Shown in pieces: positions 1 through 8,716 of a stretch of DNA of 64,000 nucleotides (positions are counted from its first letter, which is position 1; every line of letters starts with the position of its first letter). The notes beneath the pieces are model-generated. The model was not told the origin of the DNA and made no database searches. It saw only the letters and a list, made by a program, of their open reading frames with translations. Source of the DNA: CALLJL01 sp964627255 (GTDB lineage: Bacteria > Acidobacteriota > Aminicenantia > Aminicenantales > CALLJL01); assembly GCA_964627255.1 (NCBI GenBank), contig CAZVIN010000115.1:1-64000 (forward strand). Reading direction: 5' to 3'. The position numbers and the translations under genes are program-made.

Positions 1-800
1 CCGTTTATGTTGGGGCTGGTGCCAGATTAGAACGAGCCCTTATTCAATTTATGTTGGACCTTCATACTCGGGAGAAGGGTTACCTGGAAATCCTGCCGCC
101 GTTTATTGCTAACGAGGCATCGCTTATTGGCACAGGTAATCTGCCTAAATTTGAAGGCGATTTATTTAAACTCAAAGGAAAACCTTGGTATCTTATTCCC
201 ACCGCCGAAGTGCCGCTAACCAACCTTTATCGAGACGAAATCCTGGCCGCCGAGAAATTGCCCTTGCGGTTGGTGGCTTACACTCCCTGTTTTCGTCGCG
301 AAGCTGGCTCCTACGGCAAAGATATTCGCGGACTTATTCGCCAGCATCAATTTAACAAGGTTGAGCTCATGACTTTTTCCTTGCCCGAGAAGTCTATGGA
401 AGAGCTGGAAAAAATGACCATTGATGCCGAGGAAGTGTTGAAACGTCTGGGGCTTCATTATCGGGTGGTCGCCTTATGCACAGGCGATTTAGGGTTCGCC
501 GGGGCTAAGACTTATGACCTTGAGCTTTGGTTCCCTGAACAGAAAAAATTCCGCGAGGTTTCTTCAGTAACTAATTGTCTCGACTTTCAGGCTCGCCGAG
601 CTAATATTCGCTTTCGCCGCGAGCCCAAAGCCAAAGTAGAATTTGTCCACACCCTTAACGGTTCCGGCGTGGCCGTTGGTCGGACGGTGGCCGCTTTGCT
701 GGAAACCTATCAGCAAGCTGACGGGACAGTGCTCATTCCCGAAGCCTTAAGGCCGTATTTAGGAGGTATGGCGAAAATAACGCCCGAAGCGCCGCTCTGA
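1..800 (+). CDS. serS: Seryl-tRNA synthetase, C-terminal part (5' end outside window)
   Basis: Charges tRNA-Ser with serine in the cytoplasm (class II aminoacyl-tRNA synthetase). The frame is already open at position 3, where codons read VYVGAGARLERAL, matching the SerRS motif 1 region, so the gene enters from outside the window; the ATG at 51 is internal. About 265 residues are visible. Motif 2 is seen as CFRREAG followed by GKDIRGLIRQHQFNKVEL, and motif 3 as NGSGVAVGRTVAALLE near the C-terminus, ending with PYLGG as is usual. The coiled-coil tRNA-binding arm lies upstream. Two tRNA-Ser genes follow on the same strand, so the enzyme sits next to its own substrates. Identification is secure. 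Confidence 0.97.
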   Translation, partial: VYVGAGARLERALIQFMLDLHTREKGYLEILPPFIANEASLIGTGNLPKFEGDLFKLKGKPWYLIPTAEVPLTNLYRDEILAAEKLPLRLVAYTPCFRREAGSYGKDIRGLIRQHQFNKVELMTFSLPEKSMEELEKMTIDAEEVLKRLGLHYRVVALCTGDLGFAGAKTYDLELWFPEQKKFREVSSVTNCLDFQARRANIRFRREPKAKVEFVHTLNGSGVAVGRTVAALLETYQQADGTVLIPEALRPYLGGMAKITPEAPL

Positions 801-838
801 ACAGCTTTCTCTTTTATGGGCAACCATTTTTCCTTTTT

Positions 839-976
839 TATCTTGATTTTTCTCTTCTTTCACTTTTTGGCCAGGTTTACAGTTAAGCTCCCGCTAAAGG
901 AAGTGACCTGGAAAGTTTTGGCGTTCCCGAATTGTCCTTTAAGAAACTCATAAGGCGTCGAGGATATCTGAACCTA
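839..976 (+). repeat. Degenerate intergenic repeat, copy A
   Basis: This spacer aligns by eye along most of its length with 1757-1897. Shared blocks include TATCTTG, CTCTTCTTTCA, GTTAAG, GAAGTGACC and GGCGTCGAGGAT followed by TCTGA.CCTAA. No coding potential is apparent. Related 3' ends occur at 2011-2054, 24159-24235 and 48663-48735. The nature of the element (decayed mobile element or structured RNA) cannot be decided from sequence alone. Confidence 0.6.
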
Positions 977-991
977 ATGGGGGCTCTATTC

Positions 992-1020
992 TTGCTTAAG
1001 CTTTTTACTATCGCTAAAAT
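992..1020 (+). promoter_or_regulatory. Putative sigma70-type promoter of tRNA-Ser(UGA)
   Basis: TTGCTT (992-997), a 17-nt spacer and TAAAAT (1015-1020). The tRNA begins at 1031, so transcription would start a few bases upstream of the mature 5' end. Confidence 0.6.
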
Positions 1021-1030
1021 GAAAAAGCTC

Positions 1031-1121
1031 GGAGGGATGGCCGAGTGGTTTAAGGCGGCGGTCTTGAAAACCGCTTTCCGGCTAAACCGGAACGGGGGTT
1101 CGAATCCCTCTCCCTCCGCCA
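1031..1121 (+). tRNA. tRNA-Ser (anticodon UGA)
   Basis: A full cloverleaf can be drawn. The acceptor stem GGAGGGA (1031-1037) pairs with TCCCTCC (1111-1117), with discriminator G1118 and an encoded CCA (1119-1121). The anticodon stem GCGGT/ACCGC encloses loop CTTGAAA, with anticodon TGA at 1065-1067. A long variable arm is present, as expected of a class II tRNA, and the T loop is TTCGAAT (1099-1105). It reads UCN serine codons. It lies about 230 nt after serS. Confidence 0.97.
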
Positions 1122-1478
1122 TCTTTATCTCGGTTAATCGATCAGCAAACTTGGCCTCTTGTTAAGTGATTAGTCTATTTTTTGGCCAGGAAGGCGGTTA
1201 GTTAGAGTATCCAATTTGCCAAGGGAGCTGATTTATTAGCTGAGGCTTAAGTTGGGAAAAACAAGAAAATAGCCAGTTAGAAGAAAGAGCAATGCCTATG
1301 GTTGCGGAGGCAAGAGGGCTTGGATATTTTGCTGAAGCCAGCGCAGAGAAATAGGGCGCAAATTTAGCGAGAAGAGGAGCGGCGGGATTAGTTTTCAGAG
1401 GTAGGGAAATAGCGGCGGCTCTCAGGCTATCCAATCTGGCCCACCAAGGTTTTGCTCGTTGGGCAAAGTCATGATTAA
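1122..1478. other. Spacer between the two tRNA-Ser genes, no gene recognised
   Basis: About 360 nt with no recognisable product in any frame. A 78-codon minus-strand frame (TTG start near 1434) has a low-complexity Ala/Ser/Leu-rich translation, no ribosome-binding site and no family resemblance. Confidence 0.5.
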
Positions 1479-1506
1479 TTGCAATCTTTTTTTATCATGA
1501 TAAAAT
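1479..1506 (+). promoter_or_regulatory. Putative promoter of tRNA-Ser(GCU)
   Basis: TTGCAA (1479-1484), a 16-nt spacer and TAAAAT (1501-1506), 24 nt before the tRNA. The spacer and -10 contain the palindrome TTTATCATGATAAA (1491-1504). Confidence 0.55.
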
Positions 1507-1529
1507 AAAAACTTACGGCTACGAAGCGC

Positions 1530-1624
<95 letters not shown>

Positions 1625-1756
1625 CAATTAATTCAGGGTGAAGGTGATTAGCGCTGCGGCTATTTTAAAAATGGCTGACACCTTACACACCCATCCATCT
1701 TTTATTTTGACCTTTTTTAAAAATAAGTAATACCTTACATTTTTATCTATTTTTTT

Positions 1757-1897
1757 ATCTTGCTTGTGCTCTTCTTTCAGCTCTTTGGCTGGGTTGAAGG
1801 TTAAGACTGTGATGACAGAAGTGACCCTGAAAATTTTAGCCTTCTCGAATCGGCCTTCGAGGCAGCCCTGGGCGTCGAGGATGTCTGAGCCTAAGCA
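1757..1897 (+). repeat. Degenerate intergenic repeat, copy B
   Basis: Same orientation as 839-976 and alignable with it over roughly 140 nt. The conserved 3' end is GGCGTCGAGGATGTCTGAGC followed by CTAAGCAG. Short frames here (for example from 1764) have no credible translation signals. Confidence 0.6.
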
Positions 1898-2010
1898 GAA
1901 ACAGGTAAACCCAAACCAAATAGATAAATGGACAAAATGGGTAAATGAGTTGCCACCGATTTTTGTGAGGAATTAGAAATAGGTGATAGCTACTTATTTA
2001 TCCCATTTTT

Positions 2011-2054
2011 ACCAGAGAACCTCATGGCGGCCGGAATATCTGAGGCTAAACCGG
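2011..2054 (+). repeat. Partial copy of the intergenic repeat (3' core)
   Basis: Only the 3' core is visible: AGAGAACCTCATGGCGGCCG, then GAATATCTGAGGCTAA. This matches the copy A end (AAGAAACTCATAAGGCGTCG, AGGATATCTGAACCTAA). The rest of 1624-2270 holds no recognisable gene. Confidence 0.45.
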
Positions 2055-2270
2055 ACGAAAGGAGAGGGCGAAAGGCCTCAAGGAATCTCCAGCTACTCCA
2101 TATTTAATGAGCCAGTCTCCGCCAATTGCTGCCATATATATCTTCAGTTTGTTGCCCAAGCATAAAGAAGAAATGGTATTAAAAACCCAAACTGACGCCA
2201 GGACAGTCTGGTGGCTTAATTTCCTAACTCATCCAACATTTAAGAGGATCTTTCTTATTTAATAAAACAG

Positions 2271-2299
2271 TTGTTAAGCTTTTTAATTGCGTGTTAAAA
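2271..2299 (+). promoter_or_regulatory. Putative promoter of ogt
   Basis: TTGTTA (2271-2276), a 17-nt spacer and TTAAAA (2294-2299), 23 nt upstream of the ogt ATG. A GGGAGA ribosome-binding site lies between. Confidence 0.45.
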
Positions 2300-2322
2300 A
2301 TAAATGATAACGGGAGATAGAT

Positions 2323-2835
2323 ATGGGCAAAACAGGAGAGATTCGGCTTTGGAAAAGCTTTTACTTTTCACCTCTGGGCCCGATAGAAATTTTTTTTACT
2401 GAAGATTTCTTATGTGGTTTGAATTTTGTGGCTGAGGTGAAAAAAAGGATGGATGTCCCGGCAATTCCTCTCCACCGTACGATTCACGAGCAGCTTAGCC
2501 AGTACTTCTCCGGACAAAGGAAGAATTTTAGTTTACCTTTGCAATATAAGGGAACTCCGTTTCAAATGGCAGTCTGGGCCGCGTTGCTTGAGATACCTTA
2601 CGGTGAAACCGCTTCTTATAAAGAGATTGCGGCTAAAGTTGGCCGAGAAAAGGCTATGAGAGCAGTGGGAGCCGCTAACCGAGCTAACCCGGTCTCAATT
2701 ATCATTCCCTGTCATCGGGTTATTGGGGCCGACGGTAGTTTAGTCGGTTATGGAGGAGAGCTCTGGCGGAAAGCCTGGCTCCTCGAGCACGAGAAAAAAC
2801 ATAAAAAATTAGCAGAAAATGACTTTCGCCTTTAA
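2323..2835 (+). CDS. ogt: Methylated-DNA--protein-cysteine S-methyltransferase
   Basis: Suicide repair protein that moves a methyl group from O6-methylguanine in DNA to its own cysteine. At 170 residues it has the usual Ogt length. The N-terminal part resembles the RNase H-like domain. The C-terminal winged-helix domain has GTPFQMAVWAAL (DNA recognition), PYGETASYKEIA, the arginine finger and VGAANRANPVSIIIPCHRVI, with the PCHR active-site cysteine. A GGGAGA Shine-Dalgarno lies just before the ATG. It stands alone, convergent to the DHH-like gene. Confidence 0.95.
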   Translation: MGKTGEIRLWKSFYFSPLGPIEIFFTEDFLCGLNFVAEVKKRMDVPAIPLHRTIHEQLSQYFSGQRKNFSLPLQYKGTPFQMAVWAALLEIPYGETASYKEIAAKVGREKAMRAVGAANRANPVSIIIPCHRVIGADGSLVGYGGELWRKAWLLEHEKKHKKLAENDFRL

Positions 2836-2854
2836 GGCCTTAAGGTCAATTTTT
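2829..2854 (+). terminator. Possible terminator at the end of ogt
   Basis: The palindromic CCTTTAAGGCCTTAAGG (2829-2845) overlaps the ogt stop and is followed by TCAATTTTT. The stem is short and A/T-rich, so this is tentative. Confidence 0.25.
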
Positions 2855-2922
2855 GGTTATTATTTCGTTTTACAAGAAGGAGACAATTCGTTTTTATTAT
2901 CATAGAGGCTCTGGATGAGGCG

Positions 2923-3963
2923 TTAGGGGTTGGCGCCGAATTGAAGCAACAATTCGACGATTTCTTGAAAGGTGAGCGAGGGACCATCCTGGGGAGAATC
3001 AATGATCCTAAAATTGAAAAAAGGACAATTGCCGTCATACCAGCGAAAGAGGAAGGGGCGTTGATTGCTTTTTCTTTTTTCGGCTTCTTTTTCGTTTAAG
3101 AGGTCACCAAGGCCTTTAAGATTAACTCCTCTCTCTGGGTCTACTCCTAAGATAAATCGATGGCTGCCGAAGGCGGTTAAAATAAACCCAAATCCCTCTC
3201 CTCGCAAGGAATGACCTAAGTCTCGCTTAGCCCATTCCCGGAGCAAAAAGCTTTTGGGGTTGCGGCAAAGGAGAGCGTCGACAGGAATTTTGCTCTTTCC
3301 GTCTACCGAGGGAAGATAAACGGTCATTTTGGTAAAGCGCTCTACTTCGACGAGATACTGAAAATAATCTTCTTCCACTCGGCGCATCGCTTTTTCATAC
3401 CGGTCGACAGCCGCAAATAGCGGCCGGTTTTCGAAAAACTCATAGCCTTCTTCTCGCTTAGAGTAAAGGAAACGCATCAGACGTAAGCCCTCCACAACCC
3501 TTTCCAGATTGCCTTCATCTCCCTCCTTCTTCATTCCGGCAAAAAGAGCTCTGAGAATAGAGTAGGGGGTAGCCGTTAAATCAATTGATTTGGGCAACGA
3601 GGCCGAATCAACCAGCTTGGTGTAGTTGGCTAATTCGGTCAGAGGGGCGTCAACCTGGCCAGTTTCGAGAAGTCTTAGACTGATAAAAATGGAAGCAATG
3701 GCGTCGAAATCTGGAAGCCGATGGGTAATAAAGCGAAGTTTCTTTTCCGGGCCATGACGTTTGGCCCATTCTGCTGGGTCAAGATGGTCGAAAATAAGCT
3801 CGGGGTGCTTAACGAGGAGGGAGGCAGTGCATTCAGGTTCAGCCTCAGGATGATGGTGGTCGATGACTCCGGGGACGGTCTTCATCCCGACGTCGAGGCT
3901 AATGGTATCTTTTTCCGGACTTAAAACTTCTCCGTAAGGAACGAAAGAACAAACAAAATTCAT
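2923..3963 (-). CDS. DHH-like phosphoesterase with apparently permuted motif order
   Basis: A 346-residue cytoplasmic protein with metal-binding motifs of the DHH phosphoesterase superfamily (RecJ, NrnA, pyrophosphatase, GdpP). DHHHPE is at residues 35-40, with TASLLV following at 46-51 like motif IV. THRLPDFDAIAS is at 80-91 and resembles motif I (HxxPDxDAxxS), and an aspartate in KLVDSAS (near 119) could be motif II. In canonical DHH proteins motif I precedes DHH, so the order here is reversed. The C-terminus (RWYDGNCPFFNF, then SPQDGPSLT) is not a clear DHHA1 domain. It lies 34 nt after the DUF4340 gene, probably in the same transcript. The substrate is unknown. Confidence 0.6.
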   Translation of the reverse strand: MNFVCSFVPYGEVLSPEKDTISLDVGMKTVPGVIDHHHPEAEPECTASLLVKHPELIFDHLDPAEWAKRHGPEKKLRFITHRLPDFDAIASIFISLRLLETGQVDAPLTELANYTKLVDSASLPKSIDLTATPYSILRALFAGMKKEGDEGNLERVVEGLRLMRFLYSKREEGYEFFENRPLFAAVDRYEKAMRRVEEDYFQYLVEVERFTKMTVYLPSVDGKSKIPVDALLCRNPKSFLLREWAKRDLGHSLRGEGFGFILTAFGSHRFILGVDPERGVNLKGLGDLLNEKEAEKRKSNQRPFLFRWYDGNCPFFNFRIIDSPQDGPSLTFQEIVELLLQFGANP

Positions 3964-3997
3964 TGCCTCAGGCGACGGCCGTAAGTCGGCTTTATGG

Positions 3998-5386
3998 CTA
4001 ATCCTTTTTTTCTTTGTCCTTTGCCGCTTTCTCCGTTTCTTTTTCCGAAGGTTGCCAATCCTTGGCTTCTTTGGGCATTTCAGCTAAAAAAGAAGAGTCA
4101 ACCCGAAAAAGATAATTCAACCGGGGATTCTTAACTATTACTTGTTTTTTCTCCGGGTCTTCTTTCCCTATAAGGTACGTATATTCTTTTTCCTTATTTT
4201 CTTCCTCTTTAACCGAGATGGCGATAGAAGCCTCTGGAGGGTCAAGGCCATAATCCTTTAGAGGACCGGGCTGGTCGATAAACTCAGCCGCTTCCAAGCT
4301 TTCCATTTTGCGGATAAAAGACTCTACCTTGGAACTATCGGCTTCGCCACTCCCGCCAGCAACAAAATGCCACTTATTATCCTTGTCCTTAGCCGCAGCA
4401 ATCTTGAATTCTCCTTTGTTCACCTCAACCTTGGTCGCCTCCCAAGTATAGAAAGAGGCGACTTGTTTTTCGCGCAGGTCTTCTACCTTTTTCTCCAGGT
4501 CTGTGAGCACATAATCTTCCACCGTTATTATCTTCGGAGAGCTGGAGGTGGTGGCATAAACTTTATCTTCTTTTTTGTGGAGGAAAAAGGTTAATTCTTG
4601 GCTCTTAGCCGGCAGATTCAGGGTAATTTCGTAATCAGGTTGCTTAAGGCCATAATGCTCTAAGTCGGTAGCTTCTTTGGCTTCCACGACGAATTCCTTG
4701 GCTCTCATGTTGGCCAGAGTATTCAGGACATCTTCAATTCGGTATTTTTTAGCCAGGGCTTCAACGGGTTTTTGCAAAAACCAGTCCTCTTCCTTTTTCT
4801 CTGCGGCCCATTGAATATCCTTAGCCCTGAGTTTGACCTGCCTAACCTCCGCCGTTTCAAACTTAAAAATATCCTTTTGCCTGAAGTCACCCACCTTCTT
4901 TTCCAGGGTTGTCCGAAACAAACTGGAAAGAAGGACAATTTTCTGTTCTCCTTCTTTTTGGGCGAAAAGAGTCTTATCCAGCGGGTTTTCCATGCCGATT
5001 AGAATCTTTATTGGTTCGGTTTTGTCTTTCAGCCAAAAACTGACCTCCTGTTTCGGAATTTCGTATCGCTTCGGGTCGCCTCCTTCTTTTTCGACCACTC
5101 TTTCCACTTTTAGCCCCGCAAGGTCTTCAGCCAGACGGTTTACCTCGTAATTATCAGCTTTAGCCTCGAGCGGCGCCGTCAGCCACCATTCGCCTTTATC
5201 GTCTTTTTTAAACTCGATTGTTTCAGTCTCTTTCTTCAAAGAGATGCGAACGACATCGGCTGAGGGAACGTCAATCAATTTTTCCGATTCTCCGCCCGTC
5301 TCTTTTTTCTTGGGCTGAAAAAAGAGAACAAAGGCTAAAAGGCTGACAAAGACAACCAATAAAATCAGAGTGGTCCGGAACTTCAT
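3998..5386 (-). CDS. DUF4340 domain protein, single-pass membrane-anchored
   Basis: A 462-residue protein with an N-terminal membrane segment (about residues 7-25: LILLVVFVSLLAFVLFF) followed by a large, charged, Lys/Glu-rich extracytoplasmic region. That region consists of repeated units with patterns such as YEVNRLAEDLAGLKVERVV and KVESFIRKMESLEAAEFI, which is typical of tandem DUF4340 domains. The C-terminus is a highly charged Lys/Glu tail. It overlaps the upstream GldG-like gene by 4 nt. DUF4340 proteins commonly accompany GldA/F/G-like ABC systems. Its biochemical role is unknown. Confidence 0.8.
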   Translation of the reverse strand: MKFRTTLILLVVFVSLLAFVLFFQPKKKETGGESEKLIDVPSADVVRISLKKETETIEFKKDDKGEWWLTAPLEAKADNYEVNRLAEDLAGLKVERVVEKEGGDPKRYEIPKQEVSFWLKDKTEPIKILIGMENPLDKTLFAQKEGEQKIVLLSSLFRTTLEKKVGDFRQKDIFKFETAEVRQVKLRAKDIQWAAEKKEEDWFLQKPVEALAKKYRIEDVLNTLANMRAKEFVVEAKEATDLEHYGLKQPDYEITLNLPAKSQELTFFLHKKEDKVYATTSSSPKIITVEDYVLTDLEKKVEDLREKQVASFYTWEATKVEVNKGEFKIAAAKDKDNKWHFVAGGSGEADSSKVESFIRKMESLEAAEFIDQPGPLKDYGLDPPEASIAISVKEEENKEKEYTYLIGKEDPEKKQVIVKNPRLNYLFRVDSSFLAEMPKEAKDWQPSEKETEKAAKDKEKKD

Positions 5387-6963
5387 AGCGACCTCCTCCG
5401 CAGCCAGACTGAAATTCCGGTAATTAGAACAATCAGGGGCAGGATAATTACGGAAACGAAAAATAACAGCCGGGCTTGAGAAGGGGAAAGATTAATGGTG
5501 TGAGGGGAGCTGGTTCGAGGTTGAATGGAGATGAGGTCCGCTTCCTCAGTTAGCCAGTTAACTGTATTTAAAAACAAGTTACCGTTACCGGAGAGGTTAT
5601 AGTAGCGGTTGGTGGCAAAATCGGAGTCTCCGAACACGGCCAGCCTGGCCTCTTTTTGGCTCTCACTCGGGGAGGTTGTTTTCGTCTCTTCCTTGGTCTC
5701 TTTTGATTCCTCTTCTTTCTTTTCGGCCTCGGTTTTCATCGTTGCGACGACGGCTAAGGAAATTGGACCCTGTTTATCTTTATCTTTATTAAAAGTTACC
5801 TGGCGTTCATCCAACTGGCGCTCTGACCAGGAATTAGGGCTCGTTTTCGCCAGGACAGTTAAAGTTATGTTATCAGGTTTATTGTCGGCTACCTCGACAC
5901 TCCGGGCATACGGGAAGAAACAGGCATAGCGAAATTTCTTAGTTATCTCATGATACTCGTACTCAGTCACCACTGGCATGAAATAATCGCCGCCCAGAAG
6001 CCGAGAGACGGTATCGACAATCAGGTCATTCTCCAGCTTAAAACCATACTGCTGGAGCCAGCTCGCCATTCCTGGGGCCGTTTCTGGGTCAATCATCAAG
6101 AAAACGCGGCCCCCGTCTTTGAGGTACTTTTGAAGACTTTCTAATTCGTTGGTTAAGAGGTCTTTCTTGGGGCCAGGAATAACTAATAAAGCGCAATCCG
6201 CTGGAAAATTTGTTTCCAGGGCTAAGGTCAATTTTTTAGTTTCATAGCCCAACTTCCCCAGCTCATCCTTAACGGAGGTAAGACCGTTCTCGTCGCTTTC
6301 TTCAAGGCTAGCCTCTCCATGGCCTTCAAGGAAATAGATGACCTTTTTCTTTTCGCGCGAGACTTTAATAATGGCGTTGGTAATGTCTTCTTCACTAACC
6401 GAAGTGATGCGATTTTCTTTATCGCCACTCTCAAAAACAGCCGTGCCGTCCATCGTTATGTCGTACCTTTTCACCAAGCCCGGGTTTTTATCGGGGTCGA
6501 TAAACTCGTATTTAATTTTGTTCGAATGATAAGCATATATTTTTAGCAGGTTTTCCATCTTGGACCGGTTATAGTTACCCTCGCGGAAGAAACATTTGAC
6601 CGTTACCTCGTTTTTCAAGTTCTTGACCACGGAGATAGATTGGTCGGAAAGACTATGGATTTTCGCCTCCGTGAAATCAAAGCGATGGTGATAACGAGCA
6701 GCAATGGTGTTGATAAGGACGAGGATTCCCAGGACAAGTACGACTATGAGAAACAAATTGCTGGAGTAAAGAAAGGTTTTACGAGTGAGGCCTTGGCGAA
6801 GAAGAGAGAAATTAAGGACAATATAGACAATCAGGGCGGCCAGCCCTATGCCCAATAAAATAAACGGAGCAACCCTTTGGTTGGGCCAGATACGGTTAGC
6901 GACTAAGGCCAAAAAAATAAGTGCTAAACCAATTGAATTAAGATGTTTTTTCCAATTAGCCAT
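5383..6963 (-). CDS. GldG-like ABC-associated extracytoplasmic protein
   Basis: A 526-residue protein with two membrane segments near the N-terminus (about 12-28 and 33-52), a third near 75-90, and a C-terminal segment near 495-515 followed by LRRRSL. The central part resembles the GldG/IFT52-like domain (DUF7088/DUF4350 type): HSLSDQSISVVKNLKNEVTV, then ALLVIPGPKKDL, YLKDGGRVFLMIDPE and a later AVFGDSDFATN block. A low-complexity Glu/Lys/Thr stretch sits near residues 410-440. It lies 3 nt after the permease and overlaps the DUF4340 gene by 4 nt, so the four genes form an ABC export or surface-organisation system. The cargo is unknown. Confidence 0.8.
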   Translation of the reverse strand: MANWKKHLNSIGLALIFLALVANRIWPNQRVAPFILLGIGLAALIVYIVLNFSLLRQGLTRKTFLYSSNLFLIVVLVLGILVLINTIAARYHHRFDFTEAKIHSLSDQSISVVKNLKNEVTVKCFFREGNYNRSKMENLLKIYAYHSNKIKYEFIDPDKNPGLVKRYDITMDGTAVFESGDKENRITSVSEEDITNAIIKVSREKKKVIYFLEGHGEASLEESDENGLTSVKDELGKLGYETKKLTLALETNFPADCALLVIPGPKKDLLTNELESLQKYLKDGGRVFLMIDPETAPGMASWLQQYGFKLENDLIVDTVSRLLGGDYFMPVVTEYEYHEITKKFRYACFFPYARSVEVADNKPDNITLTVLAKTSPNSWSERQLDERQVTFNKDKDKQGPISLAVVATMKTEAEKKEEESKETKEETKTTSPSESQKEARLAVFGDSDFATNRYYNLSGNGNLFLNTVNWLTEEADLISIQPRTSSPHTINLSPSQARLLFFVSVIILPLIVLITGISVWLRRRSL

Positions 6964-6966
6964 GGC

Positions 6967-7734
6967 TCACCTCCAGCGGCGGGATTGAATAACCGCGTGG
7001 GTCAGGAATAGACCGAAAAAGGCGAAGCTGAGATAATAGATTAAGTCCTTAGTATCAAGAATACCCCGTGTCATGTCATCAAAGTGCTGAAAGAAGGAAA
7101 GATAATTAAGCACACTTTGCCAGAGGCCTGAGGCTGAGGCTGAAGCCCAGTTTATAATCCAGAACAAAAGAAGGGCACCAAAAGTAAGTACGGCGGCAAC
7201 AATCTGATTTTCGGTTAAAGAAGAAAAGAAGAGGCCAACAGCAATGAATGCGCCACCCATCAGGAAAAGACCAAGATAGCCATTGAGTATCGGTACCAGC
7301 TCAGGATTACCATAAGCAAAAGTAAATATCGAGAGTAAGCCAGTCAGCAGAAGCATCACCAGAAGAACAAATAGGCAAGCGATGAATTTACCGAGGATGA
7401 TTTCGTTAACCGAAACCGGCGAAGTGAAAAGAAGTTCATCTGTGCCCAGTTTTTTTTCTTCAGATAAAAGACGCATGGTGAGCAGGGGGAGCATTAAGAG
7501 TAGGATAATACTAATATTATGAAACAGGGGGCTGTAGACCATTTGATTGATGTTAGCCTGCTGATAATAATAAGGGTTTTGAGCCATCTGAATGGCCATG
7601 GAGTTGAACCAAGAAACAAGGCTGAAGAAGAAGAAACCGACTAAGACCAGGAAAACGGCCATCACAGCAAAAGCAATGGGAGAAGTAAAATAAGACCTGA
7701 TTTCTTTTTTAGCCACAACCCAGATGTTTCTCAT
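6967..7734 (-). CDS. ABC-2 type permease, GldF-like
   Basis: A 255-residue integral membrane protein with about six hydrophobic segments, starting MRNIWVVAKKEIRSYFTSPI, the hallmark N-terminus of ABC-2 permeases. RLLSEEKKLGTDELLFTSPV after the second membrane segment is typical of the GldF/NosY-like group. It overlaps the ATPase gene upstream by 4 nt (7731-7734) and precedes the GldG-like gene by 3 nt. It forms the membrane channel of the transporter with the ATPase below. Confidence 0.88.
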   Translation of the reverse strand: MRNIWVVAKKEIRSYFTSPIAFAVMAVFLVLVGFFFFSLVSWFNSMAIQMAQNPYYYQQANINQMVYSPLFHNISIILLLMLPLLTMRLLSEEKKLGTDELLFTSPVSVNEIILGKFIACLFVLLVMLLLTGLLSIFTFAYGNPELVPILNGYLGLFLMGGAFIAVGLFFSSLTENQIVAAVLTFGALLLFWIINWASASASGLWQSVLNYLSFFQHFDDMTRGILDTKDLIYYLSFAFFGLFLTHAVIQSRRWR

Positions 7735-8654
7735 TGGGGTGTTCCTCCAGAGACAATTCTTAAATAAAGCTCCTCCAGGCTCATCGCCAGGGAGCGCATC
7801 TCAACCAAACCCAGGCCTTTCTCTAAAACAAACCGCGCCACTTCTTCTCTTAAATCTTTGCCCGGCGACCATTCCACCACTAATTCGCCGTCGCGGCGAC
7901 TGACTTTGTCAATTCCGGGGAGGCGCCTTAATTCCTGAAAGGCCTCGTCAACCCTTTTGAGTTTGAGGACAAGACCATCTTTTGATTGAAAGCTGGAGCT
8001 GAGCTCTTCTAGAGAGCCGGAAGCCATAAGCCGACCCTCGTTAATAATCACCACCCCGTCGCAGACTTGCGTGACTTCAGCCAGAATGTGAGTGGAAAGG
8101 ATGATGGTATGCTCTCCTTTTAGTGATTTAATCAGACTTCTAATCTCCACGATTTGCGCCGGGTCAAGGCCAATTGTTGGCTCGTCCAGGATAAGAACTT
8201 GGGGGTCATGGATTAGAGCCTGAGCTATGCCGACCCTCTGCTTAAACCCGCGGGAAATGTTCTTAATCAACCTTTTTTCTACTAGCTCTAGTCCGGCGAC
8301 TCGAACGGCCCGGTCGACTGCCGCTTTCTTTTTGGTTGCTGGGACCTGTTTTAGTTCGGCTACAAAATTGAGGTAGGCACTGACGGTCATTTCGCTGTAA
8401 AGCGGCAGCGTTTCCGGCAGGTAACCAATGACTTTCTTCACTTCATTAGCTTGTTCGAAAACATCAAAACCGGCCACTTTCGCCCGGCCCTCAGTGGCCG
8501 GCAAATAGCCTGTCAGAATACGCATCGTGGTGGTCTTACCAGCGGCGTTGGGGCCCAGAAGCCCCCAAATTTTCCCCTTGGCGACCTCGAAAGTTAAGTC
8601 TTTAACGGCCACCAGGTCGCCATATTTTTTGGTCAAGTGGTCGGCTTCAATCAT
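7731..8654 (-). CDS. ABC transporter ATP-binding protein, GldA-like
   Basis: A 307-residue cytoplasmic ATPase. Walker A is GPNAAGKTTT (Ala in place of the usual Gly), the Q-loop lies in IGYLPETLPLY, the signature is ISRGFKQRVGIAQAL, Walker B is VLILDEPTIGLDP and the H-loop is ILSTHILAEV. The C-terminal extension of about 80 residues (VSRRDGELVVEWSPG onward) is usual for GldA/CcmA-type ABC-2 ATPases. The Shine-Dalgarno AAGGAGG precedes the ATG closely. It is first of the four-gene set and starts 62 nt after argS ends, so co-transcription with argS is possible. Confidence 0.92.
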   Translation of the reverse strand: MIEADHLTKKYGDLVAVKDLTFEVAKGKIWGLLGPNAAGKTTTMRILTGYLPATEGRAKVAGFDVFEQANEVKKVIGYLPETLPLYSEMTVSAYLNFVAELKQVPATKKKAAVDRAVRVAGLELVEKRLIKNISRGFKQRVGIAQALIHDPQVLILDEPTIGLDPAQIVEIRSLIKSLKGEHTIILSTHILAEVTQVCDGVVIINEGRLMASGSLEELSSSFQSKDGLVLKLKRVDEAFQELRRLPGIDKVSRRDGELVVEWSPGKDLREEVARFVLEKGLGLVEMRSLAMSLEELYLRIVSGGTPQ

Positions 8655-8716
8655 GATGTCGCCTCCTTATCATAAGCTAAATTATCATGATTAGAGTCCA
8701 ATACAGCCAGTCTGAG

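Noticed and set aside
1198..1434. 78-codon minus-strand open frame between the tRNA-Ser genes
   Set aside because: TTG start, no ribosome-binding site, low-complexity Ala/Ser/Leu translation and no family resemblance.
1764..2165. Two short plus-strand frames after tRNA-Ser(GCU)
   Set aside because: They lie inside the degenerate repeat region and have no translation signals; better explained as non-coding repeats.
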